A stretch of 64,000 nucleotides of DNA. Origin: Primulina eburnea (Eukaryota; Streptophyta; Magnoliopsida; Lamiales; Gesneriaceae). Below the pieces are notes generated by a model, which worked only from the letters and a program-made list of their open reading frames with translations, was not told the DNA's origin and made no database searches. Where the stretch lies: assembly GCF_022965805.1 (NCBI RefSeq), contig NW_027331289.1, positions 1 to 64,000 of the forward strand, in the 5' to 3' direction. Each line of letters begins with the position of its first letter. Within the stretch, counting starts at the first letter, position 1. This document shows positions 47,023 through 57,254 of the stretch, piece by piece. A program made the position numbers and the translations under genes.

Positions 47023-47646
47023 GACAACGATCGGACGATCCGATCCACTTCGGACGCTCCGATCCGGTACACTTCGGACGATCCGATCCACTTCGGACGA
47101 TCCGAACATTGCATGTCTTCCACGTGTCCAGCCACCTGTCTTCGGACGATCCGAACCCTGATCGGACGATCAGAACTCTGACATGACATGACTCGTCTGA
47201 CTCCGAACAGAACGGACGATCCGAACCCACTTCGGACGATCCGAACCAACTTCGGACGATTCGAACCCGGTTCGGTCCTTCCGATCCCACCGAAATACAA
47301 TTAATCCAATAATTAACTCAAATTAGGCATCGGGATACTACATATCCGCTCAAACTAGGAACATTATACATGAATTTTACGCATAAAATAACGCAACGCA
47401 TAATATGACATGATCAACGCAGCAAAAGAGAGATTATACGTGCCTTTTGATATTCAAAAATACCGTAACGACGATACCGAAGCGGAGAGAGATGCGAGGT
47501 TGATCTGGGACGAACGTGGGACATTTTCTAGCAATAAAATCAACAAAACCTTGCTGGAAATCTAATGGAGGAGGGGCGGTTGCTCTAAGAACAAGAACCC
47601 TAGGTTTTGCTTCTTTTCAAAATAATAAAATTGTGAATAATGAAGA

Positions 47647-47665
47647 GTGTGTGTGTGTGTGTGTG
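47647..47665. repeat. (GT)n tract in G3 LTR copy 1
   Basis: Short GT run in the G3 LTR. The corresponding place in copy 2 (50515-50530) is interrupted by a C, and copy 3 has a longer, imperfect CA-rich tract on the plus strand (53587-53660). Confidence 0.85.
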
Positions 47666-48332
47666 CCGATTTCTAATGTGTGAAAAAGTGTGTGTGCGTT
47701 TAATTTGTACATTAGGGAGAGTAAACTTTTCTTAGTTAACAATTAGTAACTAATTAAAAAAATATTACCTCTCCCTTCACAATGTTGCTAATTAAAATAA
47801 AATGTACATGTGCTAAACTTTAAAAGTTTTAAATTCTAAAATTCACCTAATAATTAAATTAGGCTTTAAAATACTAACAACAAAATAAACTAGTTAAAAA
47901 TGCCCCATCCTTAATTTAAAATAAAATACTGTATTTTAAATTGCCAAAACCGTCCCCGGGTCTTTTTCCTCGATCCCGCCTCAAATAATCGCCTGAAATA
48001 TGAAACTCGAAAAGCATTTTAACGTGCATCACAATGAACATGGATAATTTAAAATAATGCATTTTCATAAATTATGCTTGGCTAAAACTCATTTAAAATT
48101 AATTAAATGATTTAATAATTAAACAAATGCATGGATTATACGTGTATTGAATTTGGGCACTACACGTGGAGTCACGAGTTTGATTAATGAATTTATATTG
48201 ATTATATTTCTGATTTTGATACATGTTACTGATATATGTTACATGCTTATACATTGCTTATATGATCGCATGTTTCGTTGATTTATACTTGGATTATATT
48301 TCCCACCGGAGTTATCCGGCTATTGTCGTGTT

Positions 48333-51200
48333 TGTAATGTACCGTACTTTTATTACTTAAAATATGCGGAAAAATTAAAAATTTCTTGAATACGAAAATA
48401 AAAATACATACGGTCGTCAATCCTCGTTCATAAAAAGAATATTTGAAATCAAACATCACCAATAAAATTTTTGCTAAAAGAAAAGCTTGCTCAAAACATC
48501 TCCCATCAAAACATAAAATCAGAATATTAATATTTTCATGCTTAAAATCTTAAAATAACGTGGGCGGTCCTCGGGTCTAGGCTTATGCTCAGTCCAAGCC
48601 TGCTCCTTGGTCGCCACCTCCTGTCTCCTCATAGACATCCTCACATGCATCGATCAAGTCTAGTGAGTCTAAAGACTCAACACGTATAAACTGGAAGTAA
48701 CGAGTACTACATAATAAAAGCACATGCAACTTTAAAATAGGACATACATACTTGAAGCTTGGCTTTGAAATGAAGGTGAACTTGCATACATACATAGACG
48801 TGCCTTATCTTAAAAGCTTTCATAAACATGCTAACATACTTGATCATACTTAAACATACTCGACTTCATTTTGCTTAGAGGCATGTTTCAAAGCAAGTGA
48901 CCCATACATAATAAACGCCTGATCAGACAAACTACAGTACTGGGCTGACAGGGACGTATCCACTTCCACATACATGAGATCCCCGTTCATGATTTAACGG
49001 GCTGGTTGGTCCCCGTTAATGATTTAACGCTTTCCAACCACGATCTAACCCGTTCATAATTTAACGGGGCGGAGAGGTCCTCGGCCATGTTCACCAACTT
49101 CCAAACCCATTCATAATTTGGTCACAAGACATTTAGCGTACCTCAAAAACTTAAAATATTTTTTTTTTTCACGTCAACATACTTACTTGGCGTTGAGGGA
49201 TCCGTTGGACATCGATCGGGGCCGCTGCTGCACATACTAACACAATTACATGTACTTACATTTCATATCTTAGACGTAGGTACTCGTGCTCACCACCGAG
49301 GTAATTAAATATCTTATGGCGTTCTAGATCTCTCGTGCCTTGACCTCATTAAATCATCGTACTAACCCACGACAATGAACCCCAAACGATCTCTAAAAGA
49401 TGTGTGCACATTTCCCAACAATAAAAGACATGTACTTACTATTAAATCTTGAAAAGAAGCAGGAACAAAATATTTGAACAGAAGGGGTGGCGCTTGGGCG
49501 GTGAAACTATACCGCTCGAGCGCCAGGGTCTGCGCTCGGGCGGTAACAAACTTCCGCTCGGGCGCCGAGGTTACGGGGAAAGACATTCGGACAGAAAGAA
49601 TGGCGCTCGGGCGGCAAAAATTTACCGCTCGGGCGCCGAGTAAACTGGACTCCGCGACCGATAAACTTATACTCTCCAAATTTCGATTACACATGCCGTG
49701 ATCAACGTCTCGGGACTAATCGTAGGACACTATGATCCATACTCTACACCATAGAATGTCTCAAACATCAACGCACCCTAAACTAGCAACAAATTTGTAA
49801 ACTCAAATTTCGACATCAAAACACTCCATGCGGCTTCTAGTGTATTCGAGTGCCTATCGACACTAAGCGACACGTCAAATAACAACCCATCATCATACTA
49901 AGCATACCTAGACGCAGCAACGATCACCTGTTGATTTCCAACGAAGACTGAAACATTAAAATCTCGAGAACACATAAATAAAATTTTTTCTGAAAACAAA
50001 GTTTGAGCAGTCCCACGAAAATCATCATAACTCACTCAATTGTTATCCAAATATTTCGAATTTTATATGAAATCGAAGGTATCAAAAAGTTATACAATTT
50101 TTACGTTGAAAGTTTCCTCAGATTCACGATCGAAAATTCTCAGTTTTAAGAAGAACATTAAAAATGTGATTTAGATCTAAAAATTTTCCTTCAAAATCGA
50201 TCCAGTCAATTATCCGCTCAAACTATGAACATTATACATGAATTTTACGCACAAAATAACGCAACACATAATATGACATGACTGACACAGCAAAAGAGAG
50301 ATTATACGTGCCTTTTGATATGCAAAAATACAGTAACGACGATACCGAAGCGGGGAGAGATGCGAGGTTGATCCGGGACGAACGTGGGACGTTTTCTAGC
50401 AATAAAATCAACAAAACCTTGCTGGAAATCTAATGGAGGAGGGGCGGCTGCTCTAGGAACAAGAACCCTAGGTTTTGCTTCTTTTCAAAATAATAAAATT
50501 GTGAATATTGAAGAGTGTGTGCGTGTGTGCCGATTTCTAGTGTGTGAAAAAGTGTTTGTGCATTTAATTTGTAAATTAGGGAGAGTAAACTTTGCTTAGT
50601 TAATAATTAGTAACTAATTAAAAAAATATTACCTCTCCCTTCACAACGTTTCTAATTAAAATAAAATGTACATGTGCTAAACTTTAAAAGTTTTAAATTC
50701 TAAAATTCACCTAATAATTAAATTAGGCTTTAAAATACTAACAACAAAATAAACTAGTTAAAAATGCCCCATCCTTAATTTAAAATAAAATACCGTATTT
50801 TAAATTGCCAAAACCGTCACCGAGTCTTTTTCCTCGATCCCGCCTCGAATAATCGCCTGAAACATGAAACTCGAAAAGCATTTTAACGTGCATCATAATA
50901 AACATGGATAATTTAAAACAATGCATTTTCATAAATTATGCATGGCTAAAACTCATTTAAAATTAATTAAATGATTTAATAATTAAACAAATGCATGGAT
51001 TATACGTGTACTGAATTTGGGCACTACACGTGGAGTCACGAGTTTGATTAATGAATTTATATTGATTATATTTCTGATTTTGGTACATGTTACTGATATA
51101 TGTTACATGCTTATACATTGCTTATATGATCGTATGTTTCGTTGATATATACTGGGATTATATTTCCCACCGGAGTTATCCGGCTATTGTCGTGTTTGTA
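48333..51200 (-). repeat. Tandem duplicate: G3 LTR copy 2 (48333-51028) plus 168 bp of G2
   Basis: Repeats 38130-48332 (without G1b): G3 LTR of 2696 bp followed by the same 168 bp of G2 LTR that lie right of copy 1 (51029-51196 versus 48165-48332). Copy 2 therefore did not insert on its own; a unit of about 2.87 kb was duplicated. The junction at 48333-48336 shows TGTA shared by both parent ends. Copy 2 lacks G1b and reads AATTATCCGCTC at 50209-50220. By eye the copies differ by a few percent. Confidence 0.88.
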
Positions 51201-51476
51201 TGTGTGCATGACAACAGGTAGGACAGGTTCAGGGTCAAGGAGATGAAGATGGATCGTGATTAGAGTGGAGACTACGGGCTTGGATTAGATATAGGGTTGG
51301 ACACATGAAATTTAGTTGTTAAACCTTAGTTGAATGATTGTATATATATAGTACAAGACTTGTACTTTAATACATTCCGCATTTTAAAAAAAAATTTAGA
51401 ACTTGTTTATTATAATTGATTAAGTTGTCCTAATGATGATTAAGAGTATGATTAGTGTCCGGGTCCCCACAGTATC

Positions 51477-51687
51477 CCTCATTCTTTTTGTTGTTGCTCA
51501 CGGTCTCTGAATTTGGTGTAAAGGGTTGCCGTTATTTTGATGCTAAGGGACAGCTTAGAGCTGGTTTGTGGTGTCAAGAGGCCGGTGTAAGATTCTAGAG
51601 GTTGCAGCAATGGGCCGAAGGGTGTAGAAGAGAAGGATTCACGCTGCCTTGTTTCAGATCGAGGGATAGGCTCGGGTTGGTGGTGCA
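51477..51687 (+). repeat. OLD-B 3' LTR, continuation
   Basis: Follows the right GTATC duplication of G2 and continues 36743. Ends where copia LTR C3 starts. The open frame 51479-51709 (minus) is not a gene. Confidence 0.7.
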
Positions 51688-53135
51688 TTTTAGAGTAGAT
51701 GCTCTGCAAGCCAACTGTTGGCTAGAGATTTTATTGACTCAAGTGTAATAAACAATCTTTATTTTAATATAATTCATTATTTCATGGTTTGTTATTTCTT
51801 TATCTGTATACCCATGTGAACAACATAGATAAAGACCTTGAATATATTTTAATACAAATGAATCGTAATTCGATGTTGAAACTCGTTTGTAAACACTGTA
51901 TGATCTAAATTTGTTCCAAGTCGATTCAGCCGCCTAAAACATGGATAAAGGTCGCTTGAGCTCGAGACTAGCATCTGAGATGTTGTGTACTGCGTTTCTT
52001 AGTAAGGACATAGAGATGTCCAAACATACAGATGGGTATTCATATGATGATTATACCGAACAACCCTCCCTCGGACTTTCCAAGTGGTTATCATTCATCG
52101 AAAGGATAAGTCTGTGGTTATGATTGTAAACCATTAGTCCTTACGACCCGAGACAACACTGAGGCTCTATATGCTAGGGCTGTGCTTTGACTCGTTTACC
52201 GGCTCCAGAAGAGTTATCAGGTGGCGAGGTTGGGTATAGTTGCGACACATATAGGAGCCAGTGCATTGTAGTCGGGGATTCACCGCTCACCTGCGGGTGT
52301 GGATATCCTATGTGATCTGATGAAATAATAGTGCATGGAATCTCTGGCTAGAGTATGAGATGTACGTTGGAGAACGAGTTCTCCAATAGTACACACGATG
52401 CCACTATTATAGTTATCACAGTATGATCGAATTAATATGCAACCCTCGATGAACCAATGGTTGCAGATTCGATCCGGATATATGAGATGGAGAGACCGTA
52501 CTGTACGTTAATCATAATCGATTAGTTCTTGCAGGCACTATAAGTGATACTTAGGGGATAATGAGGCGATGCTACTAGACGCTCTTACCATGATCCGATG
52601 GGTGCAATCAGAAATGAATTCTGATATTCTTGATTAAGGTGTTGATGAAAATAATGGGGCTAACTAGGGTAAGCCCGAATGAAGGATTATGTCCTGAATC
52701 ACAAAGAATTGTGAACCCATGGCTAGCTGTATCCCTGAACCATTGAGGGTCACACAAGCACTGGATCGTTTGTTCCCGTTGAGATAATAAATTCAAGAAG
52801 TTGAATTTATATTATACAGTAAATTCAAGGAGTTGAATTTATGATAATTAAATTTTGAGAGAATAAATTCAAGGACTTGAATTTATAAAATTTGAGAATT
52901 TAATTTATTAAAATCAAATGTTGGGTTTATTAAATATTAAATTTTGGAGGTGATAAAAATTCAAGGAGTTTAATTTGCAATTTAAATAATAAATTCAAAT
53001 GTTGAATTTATAATATATTTAATTTATTAAGCTCAAGAGTTGAGTTGATTAATTAATAAATTAAATATGGTGGGTAGTATGTTTGAATGGTTTGTAGGAG
53101 TACAAGTCCAACATACTAAATAATTAAAGTTTAAT
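51688..53135 (+). mobile_element. C3: diverged Ty1/copia LTR, interrupted by G3 LTR
   Basis: Begins TTTTAGAGTAGATGC (TGTTAGAG in C2, so the terminal TG is mutated) and follows the C2 LTR throughout at low identity: AAACAATCTTTATTTTAATA, GTATACCCATG, CATAGATAAAG, ATAGGAGCCAGTGCATTGTAGTCGGGGA-type blocks and TTCTTGCAGGCACTAT. It then has a series of AAATTCAAG-GTTGAATTTA imperfect inverted repeats (52785-53050). The right end is not in view because a G3 LTR starts at 53136. No gene. Confidence 0.75.
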
Positions 53136-55107
53136 TGTAGTGCCCAAATTCAGTACACGTATGACCCATGCATTTATTTAATTATTAAATCATTTAATTA
53201 ATTTTAAATGAGTTTTAGCCATGCATAAATTATGAAAATTCATTATTTTAAATAGTTCATGTTTATTGTGATGCACGTTAAAATGTTTTTCGAGTTTCAT
53301 GTTTCAGGCGATTATTCGAGGCGAGATAGAGGAAAAGACCGGTGACGATGTTGACAATTTAGAATGTGGTATTTTATTTTTAAGATTTAGGGTGGGACAT
53401 TTTAAATAAATTATAGAGTTTTAGTATTTTAACGGCTTATTTATGTATTGAGGGATTTAGGAGTTTAAAACTTTTAAAATTGGTGTGTAATTATTTTAAT
53501 TGTAGAGTTTGATTAAATTAGTGTGTGTTAACTTTTTTATTAGTATTTTAAATAGTTAATTTAGCTAGAGTTCCTCCTAATTAAAACACACACACACATT
53601 TTCTACACTCACACACACTTACACATTTTTACACACACTAAAACACACAACACACTCTACACATTCATTTTTCTCAGATTTTTATTATTTTGAAAGATAG
53701 AAACCTAGGGTTCCTCCTACTCTAGTGCAGCCGCCCTCCCTCTCCGTATTCTCCAACAAATTTTAGTGATTTTATTGCGAGAAAATCGATCCACTGTCGT
53801 CCCGGATCAAGCCTCGCGCCGTCTCCACTTCGATATCGTCGTTTCGGTAAAAATTTATCATCAAAAAGCACGTATATTCTGTTCTTGATGCATCGATCAT
53901 GTCATATTATGTGTGCATTGTTATTTATGTGTAAAACCATGTGTATATTGTGTATAAGTTTGAGCAATCATGTTTAAATTGCTTTTGGAGCCATTTTTAG
54001 ATCTAAATATCACGTTTTTACTGTTCTGGTTGAAACTGCGAATTTGCGGTCGATATTTTGAGAAAACTTTAAACTATAAAATTGTAGAACTTTTCGATGC
54101 CTTCAATTTGATATAAAATTCAAAATTTTTGGATGAAAATTGAGTGAGTTATGCTGCTTTTCGTGGGACTGCTCAAACTGCGACTTTTACGAAAATTGTG
54201 TTCTTGAAGTTTCTACGTTGCAGGCCTCGTTGGGGATCGTTGCTGCGTCTAGGTATGATTAATAGGATGTTGGGATGTTAATTGATACGTCGTTTAGTGT
54301 CGATAGGCACTCGAATACATTAGAAGTCGTAGGAAACGAATTGGTGTCAATTGCTACGTTTTTGACTTGTATGTACCATAGGGTGAACATCGTTGCTTGG
54401 GATGTTGTACGGAAGCGATTTGATGTTATAGTATGCTAGGATGGGTCTCGGGGTGTCGATTCATGGTCCCTGCCTCCGAGTCTAGAAAGTTGAGCAAAGC
54501 ATGTACATAATTTTCGTAAGTTCGCGATCACAGTAGGTACACGGACCCGTACACGGACCCTGATACGGGGTTCGTGCCTTTGTTTCTCCTCGGTGTCTTT
54601 TTCCAGAGTCTACACGGACCCCCACACGAACCCCGACACGGGGTCTGTTTCCACCCTTCCTTTCGAGCCTCCTCACCCGAGTCTACACGGACCCCTACAC
54701 GGAGGTAAGCACGGGGTCTGTGTCCTTCATATTTGGGAAAATATTATAGCATGCTTTGAGGTTCGATGTCATGGTTTAGTACAGGGATTCACAAGGTCGA
54801 GTCTTGGGAATTTTAGAACGTCCTAAGGAATTGAACGAACTCGTAAGTAAGCATGATTATCTACGTCTGAGTTATGCAATTTAAGTCAGTGAATTCATGA
54901 TAGTATGGCAGCGACGGCCCCGATCGAAGTCCAACGATTCCCTCAACGCCAAGTAAGTATGTATGACGTGCAAGAAAATATTTTAAGTTTTTGAGGTATG
55001 CTAAATGTCTTGTGACAAAATTATGTTTAGGATTGGAAAGCGTAAAATTATGAACAGGGACCAATCCGCCCGTTAAATTATGAATGGGTTAGATCGAGGT
55101 TGGAAAG
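53136..55107 (+). mobile_element. G3 LTR copy 3, plus strand, interrupted by G2
   Basis: Starts TGTAGTGCCCAAATTC and follows the reverse complement of G3 copies 1 and 2 (CA-rich tract 53587-53660, AAACCTAGGGTTC, the TGAGTGAGTTATG region), up to GGTTGGAAAG at 55107 where a G2 LTR begins. At the place of the CGCTCGGGCG array it carries a different motif (54538-54722). No gene. Confidence 0.85.
54538..54722 (+). repeat. ACACGGACCCC inverted-repeat array in G3 LTR copy 3
   Basis: Repeated ACACGGACCC and GGGGTCTGTGT or GGGTTCGTG units pair into three stem-loops, roughly 9, 9 and 11 pairs with loops of 7 to 17 bases, e.g. ACACGGACCCC with GGGGTCTGTGT at the right end. Copies 1 and 2 have an unrelated motif here. 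Confidence 0.8.
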
Positions 55108-55979
55108 TGTGGGGACCCGGACGCTAATCAAGTTCTTAATCATAATTAGGACTAATTAATCAATAAAAAACAGGGTCTAATTTTTTTTTTTTAAATACGG
55201 AACGTAGTGAAATTAAAACATATATACATATCAGTATATAAAATACAAGTCCTGTATTACAACACATTTATCCAAACTAGGGTTTGACAACTACTATCAA
55301 GTGTTCAACCCTATCTCTAGTCCAAGTCCGGTGCCACCACTCTAATCACGATCTCTCTCTTCATCTCCTGGACCCTGATCCTGTCCCACCTGTTGTCAAG
55401 TACACATACAGACAAGACAACAGCCGGATAAACCGGTGAGAATATACTCCCAGTATAAATCAACGAAACATGCAATCATATAAACAATATAAAGCATGTA
55501 ATCAGGTAACAGATATATGTAACAAAGTCTGAAACATAATCAATATCAAACTGTCGACAATACTCGTAGCTACATCATTCAGACTAGACTCAGTTCTAGT
55601 CTAGGGATCCCGATTCCAGAAGTTGGCATGCATGTATCGACTAACAGTAATAGAAAAGACTCCAGTTCTATCCACGCCGATACGATACGATCAACAGTAA
55701 TAGAAAAGACTCCAGTTCTATTCACATCGATATGGTATCGATTACCAGTGATAGAGGAAGCTATTATTCTATCCACATCAATATAGTACCGATTAACAGT
55801 AATAGAAGCAACTCTAATTCTATCCACATCGATATGACATCGATTAACAGTAATAGAAGAGCTACTAATCTATCCACATTGATACAATACTGATTAACAG
55901 TAATAGAAAAAGCCACCATCCTATCAACATCGATAGCCAAACATCCAGTGACAGTCTTTGCCACAACCGCCAATACACC

Positions 55980-56044
55980 ATCTTATGACATCGTGCAATG
56001 TGCCCGTGGTGATCCCACCACTAACGGCACTTCTGTCATAAGAT
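55980..56044 (-). other. Two-tier stem-loop in G2 3' LTR
   Basis: Sense arms ATCTTATGAC and GTCATAAGAT (10 pairs), inner GTGCC/GGCAC, apical GTGGT/ACCAC around GGGATC. Counterpart of 37890-37955 with paired base changes. Confidence 0.75.
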
Positions 56045-56763
56045 TACTCTTCTATTACCTGTAATCTATAACTCAAGAAAACAAGTATATCAATCAATCA
56101 ATGCAAATATCAATGCAATAAAGTAAAGTATGTGATTTAGGAAAACCCGAGTCTAAACCGACTCAAGTCCATCTCCCAATACCACATTGACTTATACCTT
56201 TCTTTCGTCGGTTCCTGGCTCAGTCAAAGTCCTGAACTCACAATCTGTCTGGTACTGACAATATCAATAATCTCATATCAATATACTAGTCAATTCCATG
56301 ACAATCTGATCAATCTAGATTTAATTCAAAATCAACGGTATAACGGTACAATTTCAATATCCCCGTCAATACCAATTCACAAGATAACAGTTACAATCTA
56401 TAACTCATATCCAATACAATCCATAATCCCACCACAATTCAAATCTGTCCGGTATCAACCGATTATAATCAGAAATTCATAACAATTCCATAATCAGTCT
56501 ATTTCTTAATCTGACTTCGATTCTACGATGTCTAACATATCAAGAACATCATATCTGAATCCTATTCAATTCTGACAGTAGCATAATTTCAAAGCATGTC
56601 AAAACGTAGCAAAACTTACGTCAAAGTGTAGCCTACGTCGATAGGATTACAGTACCGAAGTCGGATTACAATTCAGACGGACGGAATGCTCGAACGATTG
56701 AAATCTAAAATCGAATTCAAACATTTCCCTCAAATCTAATTTCTCGTTTCTGAGAGAATTACA

Positions 56764-56768
<5 letters not shown>

Positions 56769-56836
<68 letters not shown>
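56769..56836. repeat. (TA)34 microsatellite at TATA-box position, G2 LTR
   Basis: 68 bases of pure TA between the hairpin array and the transcribed part of the LTR (sense minus). About twice the length of the tract in the G2 solo LTR. Confidence 0.95.
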
Positions 56837-56837
<1 letters not shown>

Positions 56838-56885
56838 TCACGGCCCACGATGAACCAAGTGGCACGTTTCCTTTCTGCATGTCTC

Positions 56886-57024
56886 GCGCTCGGGCGGACA
56901 TAATTTTCCGCCCGGGCGCGTGCTCGGTGCTCGGGCGGTTAAATATTACCGCCCGGGCGTGAAGGGTTCTGCCCTCCCAGTATTCTTTGGCGCTCGGGCG
57001 GTCAAAAACTACCGTCCGGGCGCC
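56886..57024 (-). repeat. GCTCGGGCGG hairpin array in G2 3' LTR
   Basis: Three hairpins with 8-base AT-rich loops: 56886-56898 with 56907-56919 (13 pairs), 56928-56939 with 56948-56959 (12 pairs), 56989-57002 with 57011-57024 (14 pairs), counting G-T pairs. The motif equals that in G3 copies 1 and 2, not that in the G2 solo LTR. Confidence 0.9.
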
Positions 57025-57156
57025 GCATCTTCTGCCCGAAGCCTTGCACAATTCATATGAACTCTTAATTCGTATCCCGATTAATCCTTTCATAATCATA
57101 TCAAATTATATTTCAATAATTAGAGATTATTAGGATCAAATTTCTCGGGCATTACA

Positions 57157-57172
57157 TTTCTCCCCCTCTAAG
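57157..57172 (-). other. Polypurine tract of minus-strand G2 element
   Basis: Sense TCTTAGAGGGGGAGAA-type purine run before the 3' LTR, preceded by the GAGGACGAAATCG string common to these chromoviruses. 57173-57254 is the 3' untranslated stretch after pol. Confidence 0.88.
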
Positions 57173-57254
57173 ATACGATTTCGTCCTCGAAATCATCGAT
57201 AATCAAATCATATCATTAAGAAGGAATGTAATTACAATCGAGTACATATTTACA

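Larger units (their letters stand above)
40013..47342 (-). mobile_element. G1b: complete, apparently intact Ty3/gypsy chromovirus (7.33 kb)
   Basis: Minus-strand element with equal-length LTRs (1339 bp each), PBS, one uninterrupted gag-pol frame and polypurine tract, flanked by TATCC (40008-40012 and 47343-47347). I count about six differences between the LTRs by eye (0.4-0.5%), so it is the youngest datable insertion here. It sits in the G3 LTR copy 1. The tandem copy at 50211-50215 keeps the unoccupied site. Same family as G1a, but its LTRs have a 97-nt GT...AG segment and fewer 69-bp units. Confidence 0.98.
46004..47342 (-). repeat. G1b 5' LTR (1339 bp)
   Basis: Right-hand LTR, driving gag-pol leftward. 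TATA box 47015-47022; inverted-motif block about 47026-47281; candidate intron 46738-46834; end TGTAGTATCCCG at 47342. Differences from the other LTR that I see: three within the sense 3' end (46178-46250), one near 46855, two in the motif block. Confidence 0.96.
38130..48164 (-). mobile_element. G3 solo LTR copy 1, minus strand, split by G1b
   Basis: Sense strand is minus: it runs TGTAGTGCCC at 48164 to ...GTACGTTACA at 38130. Flanked by CGTGG (38125-38129 and 48165-48169), so it inserted into the G2 LTR. Without G1b and its duplicated TATCC it is 2700 bp. Orientation follows from the U5-type end (TTTTTCCGCAAATTT on the minus strand). Contains the CGCTCGGGCG array (39286-39436), an inverted CCGTTCATGATTTAACGG array (38791-38950) and the palindrome 38461-38476. 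No internal region: a solo LTR. Confidence 0.92.
36744..51471 (+). mobile_element. G2 solo LTR carrying nested G3 and G1b
   Basis: Starts TGTAATGCCCGAG at 36744, ends GTCCGGGTCCCCACA at 51471, flanked by GTATC (36739-36743 and 51472-51476). The G2 sequence itself is 36744-38129, 48170-48332 and 51029-51471, about 2 kb in all, close to the 2049 bp of the other G2 LTR (55108-57156). No internal region is attached, so it is a solo LTR. Own features: hairpin array (36851-37076), an (AT)n tract at the TATA position (37125-37161), a candidate intron (37310-37680) and a two-tier stem-loop (37890-37955). Confidence 0.92.
55108..57156 (-). mobile_element. G2 3' LTR, minus strand (2049 bp)
   Basis: Sense minus: TGTAATGCCCGAG at 57156 to GTCCGGGTCCCCACA at 55108. 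Preceded in the sense direction by a polypurine tract and the end of pol, so it is a 3' LTR of a minus-strand element. Contains hairpin array 56886-57024, (TA)n 56769-56836, candidate intron 56619-56245 and stem-loop 56044-55980. Inserted in G3 copy 3; left flank GAAAG (55103-55107). Confidence 0.92.

Noticed and set aside
48333..51028. G3 copy 2 as an independent LTR insertion, or as the partner LTR of copy 1 in one element
   Set aside because: It has no target duplication on its left, and 168 bp of G2 sequence right of copy 1 is repeated right of copy 2. The two LTRs are separated only by G2 flank, not by an internal region with PBS and polypurine tract.
52785..53050. AAATTCAAG/GTTGAATTT repeats in C3 as a satellite or origin
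   Set aside because: Similar AATTCAAGTGTTGAATT repeats are a normal part of the related C2 LTRs (19081-19165), so they are LTR sequence.
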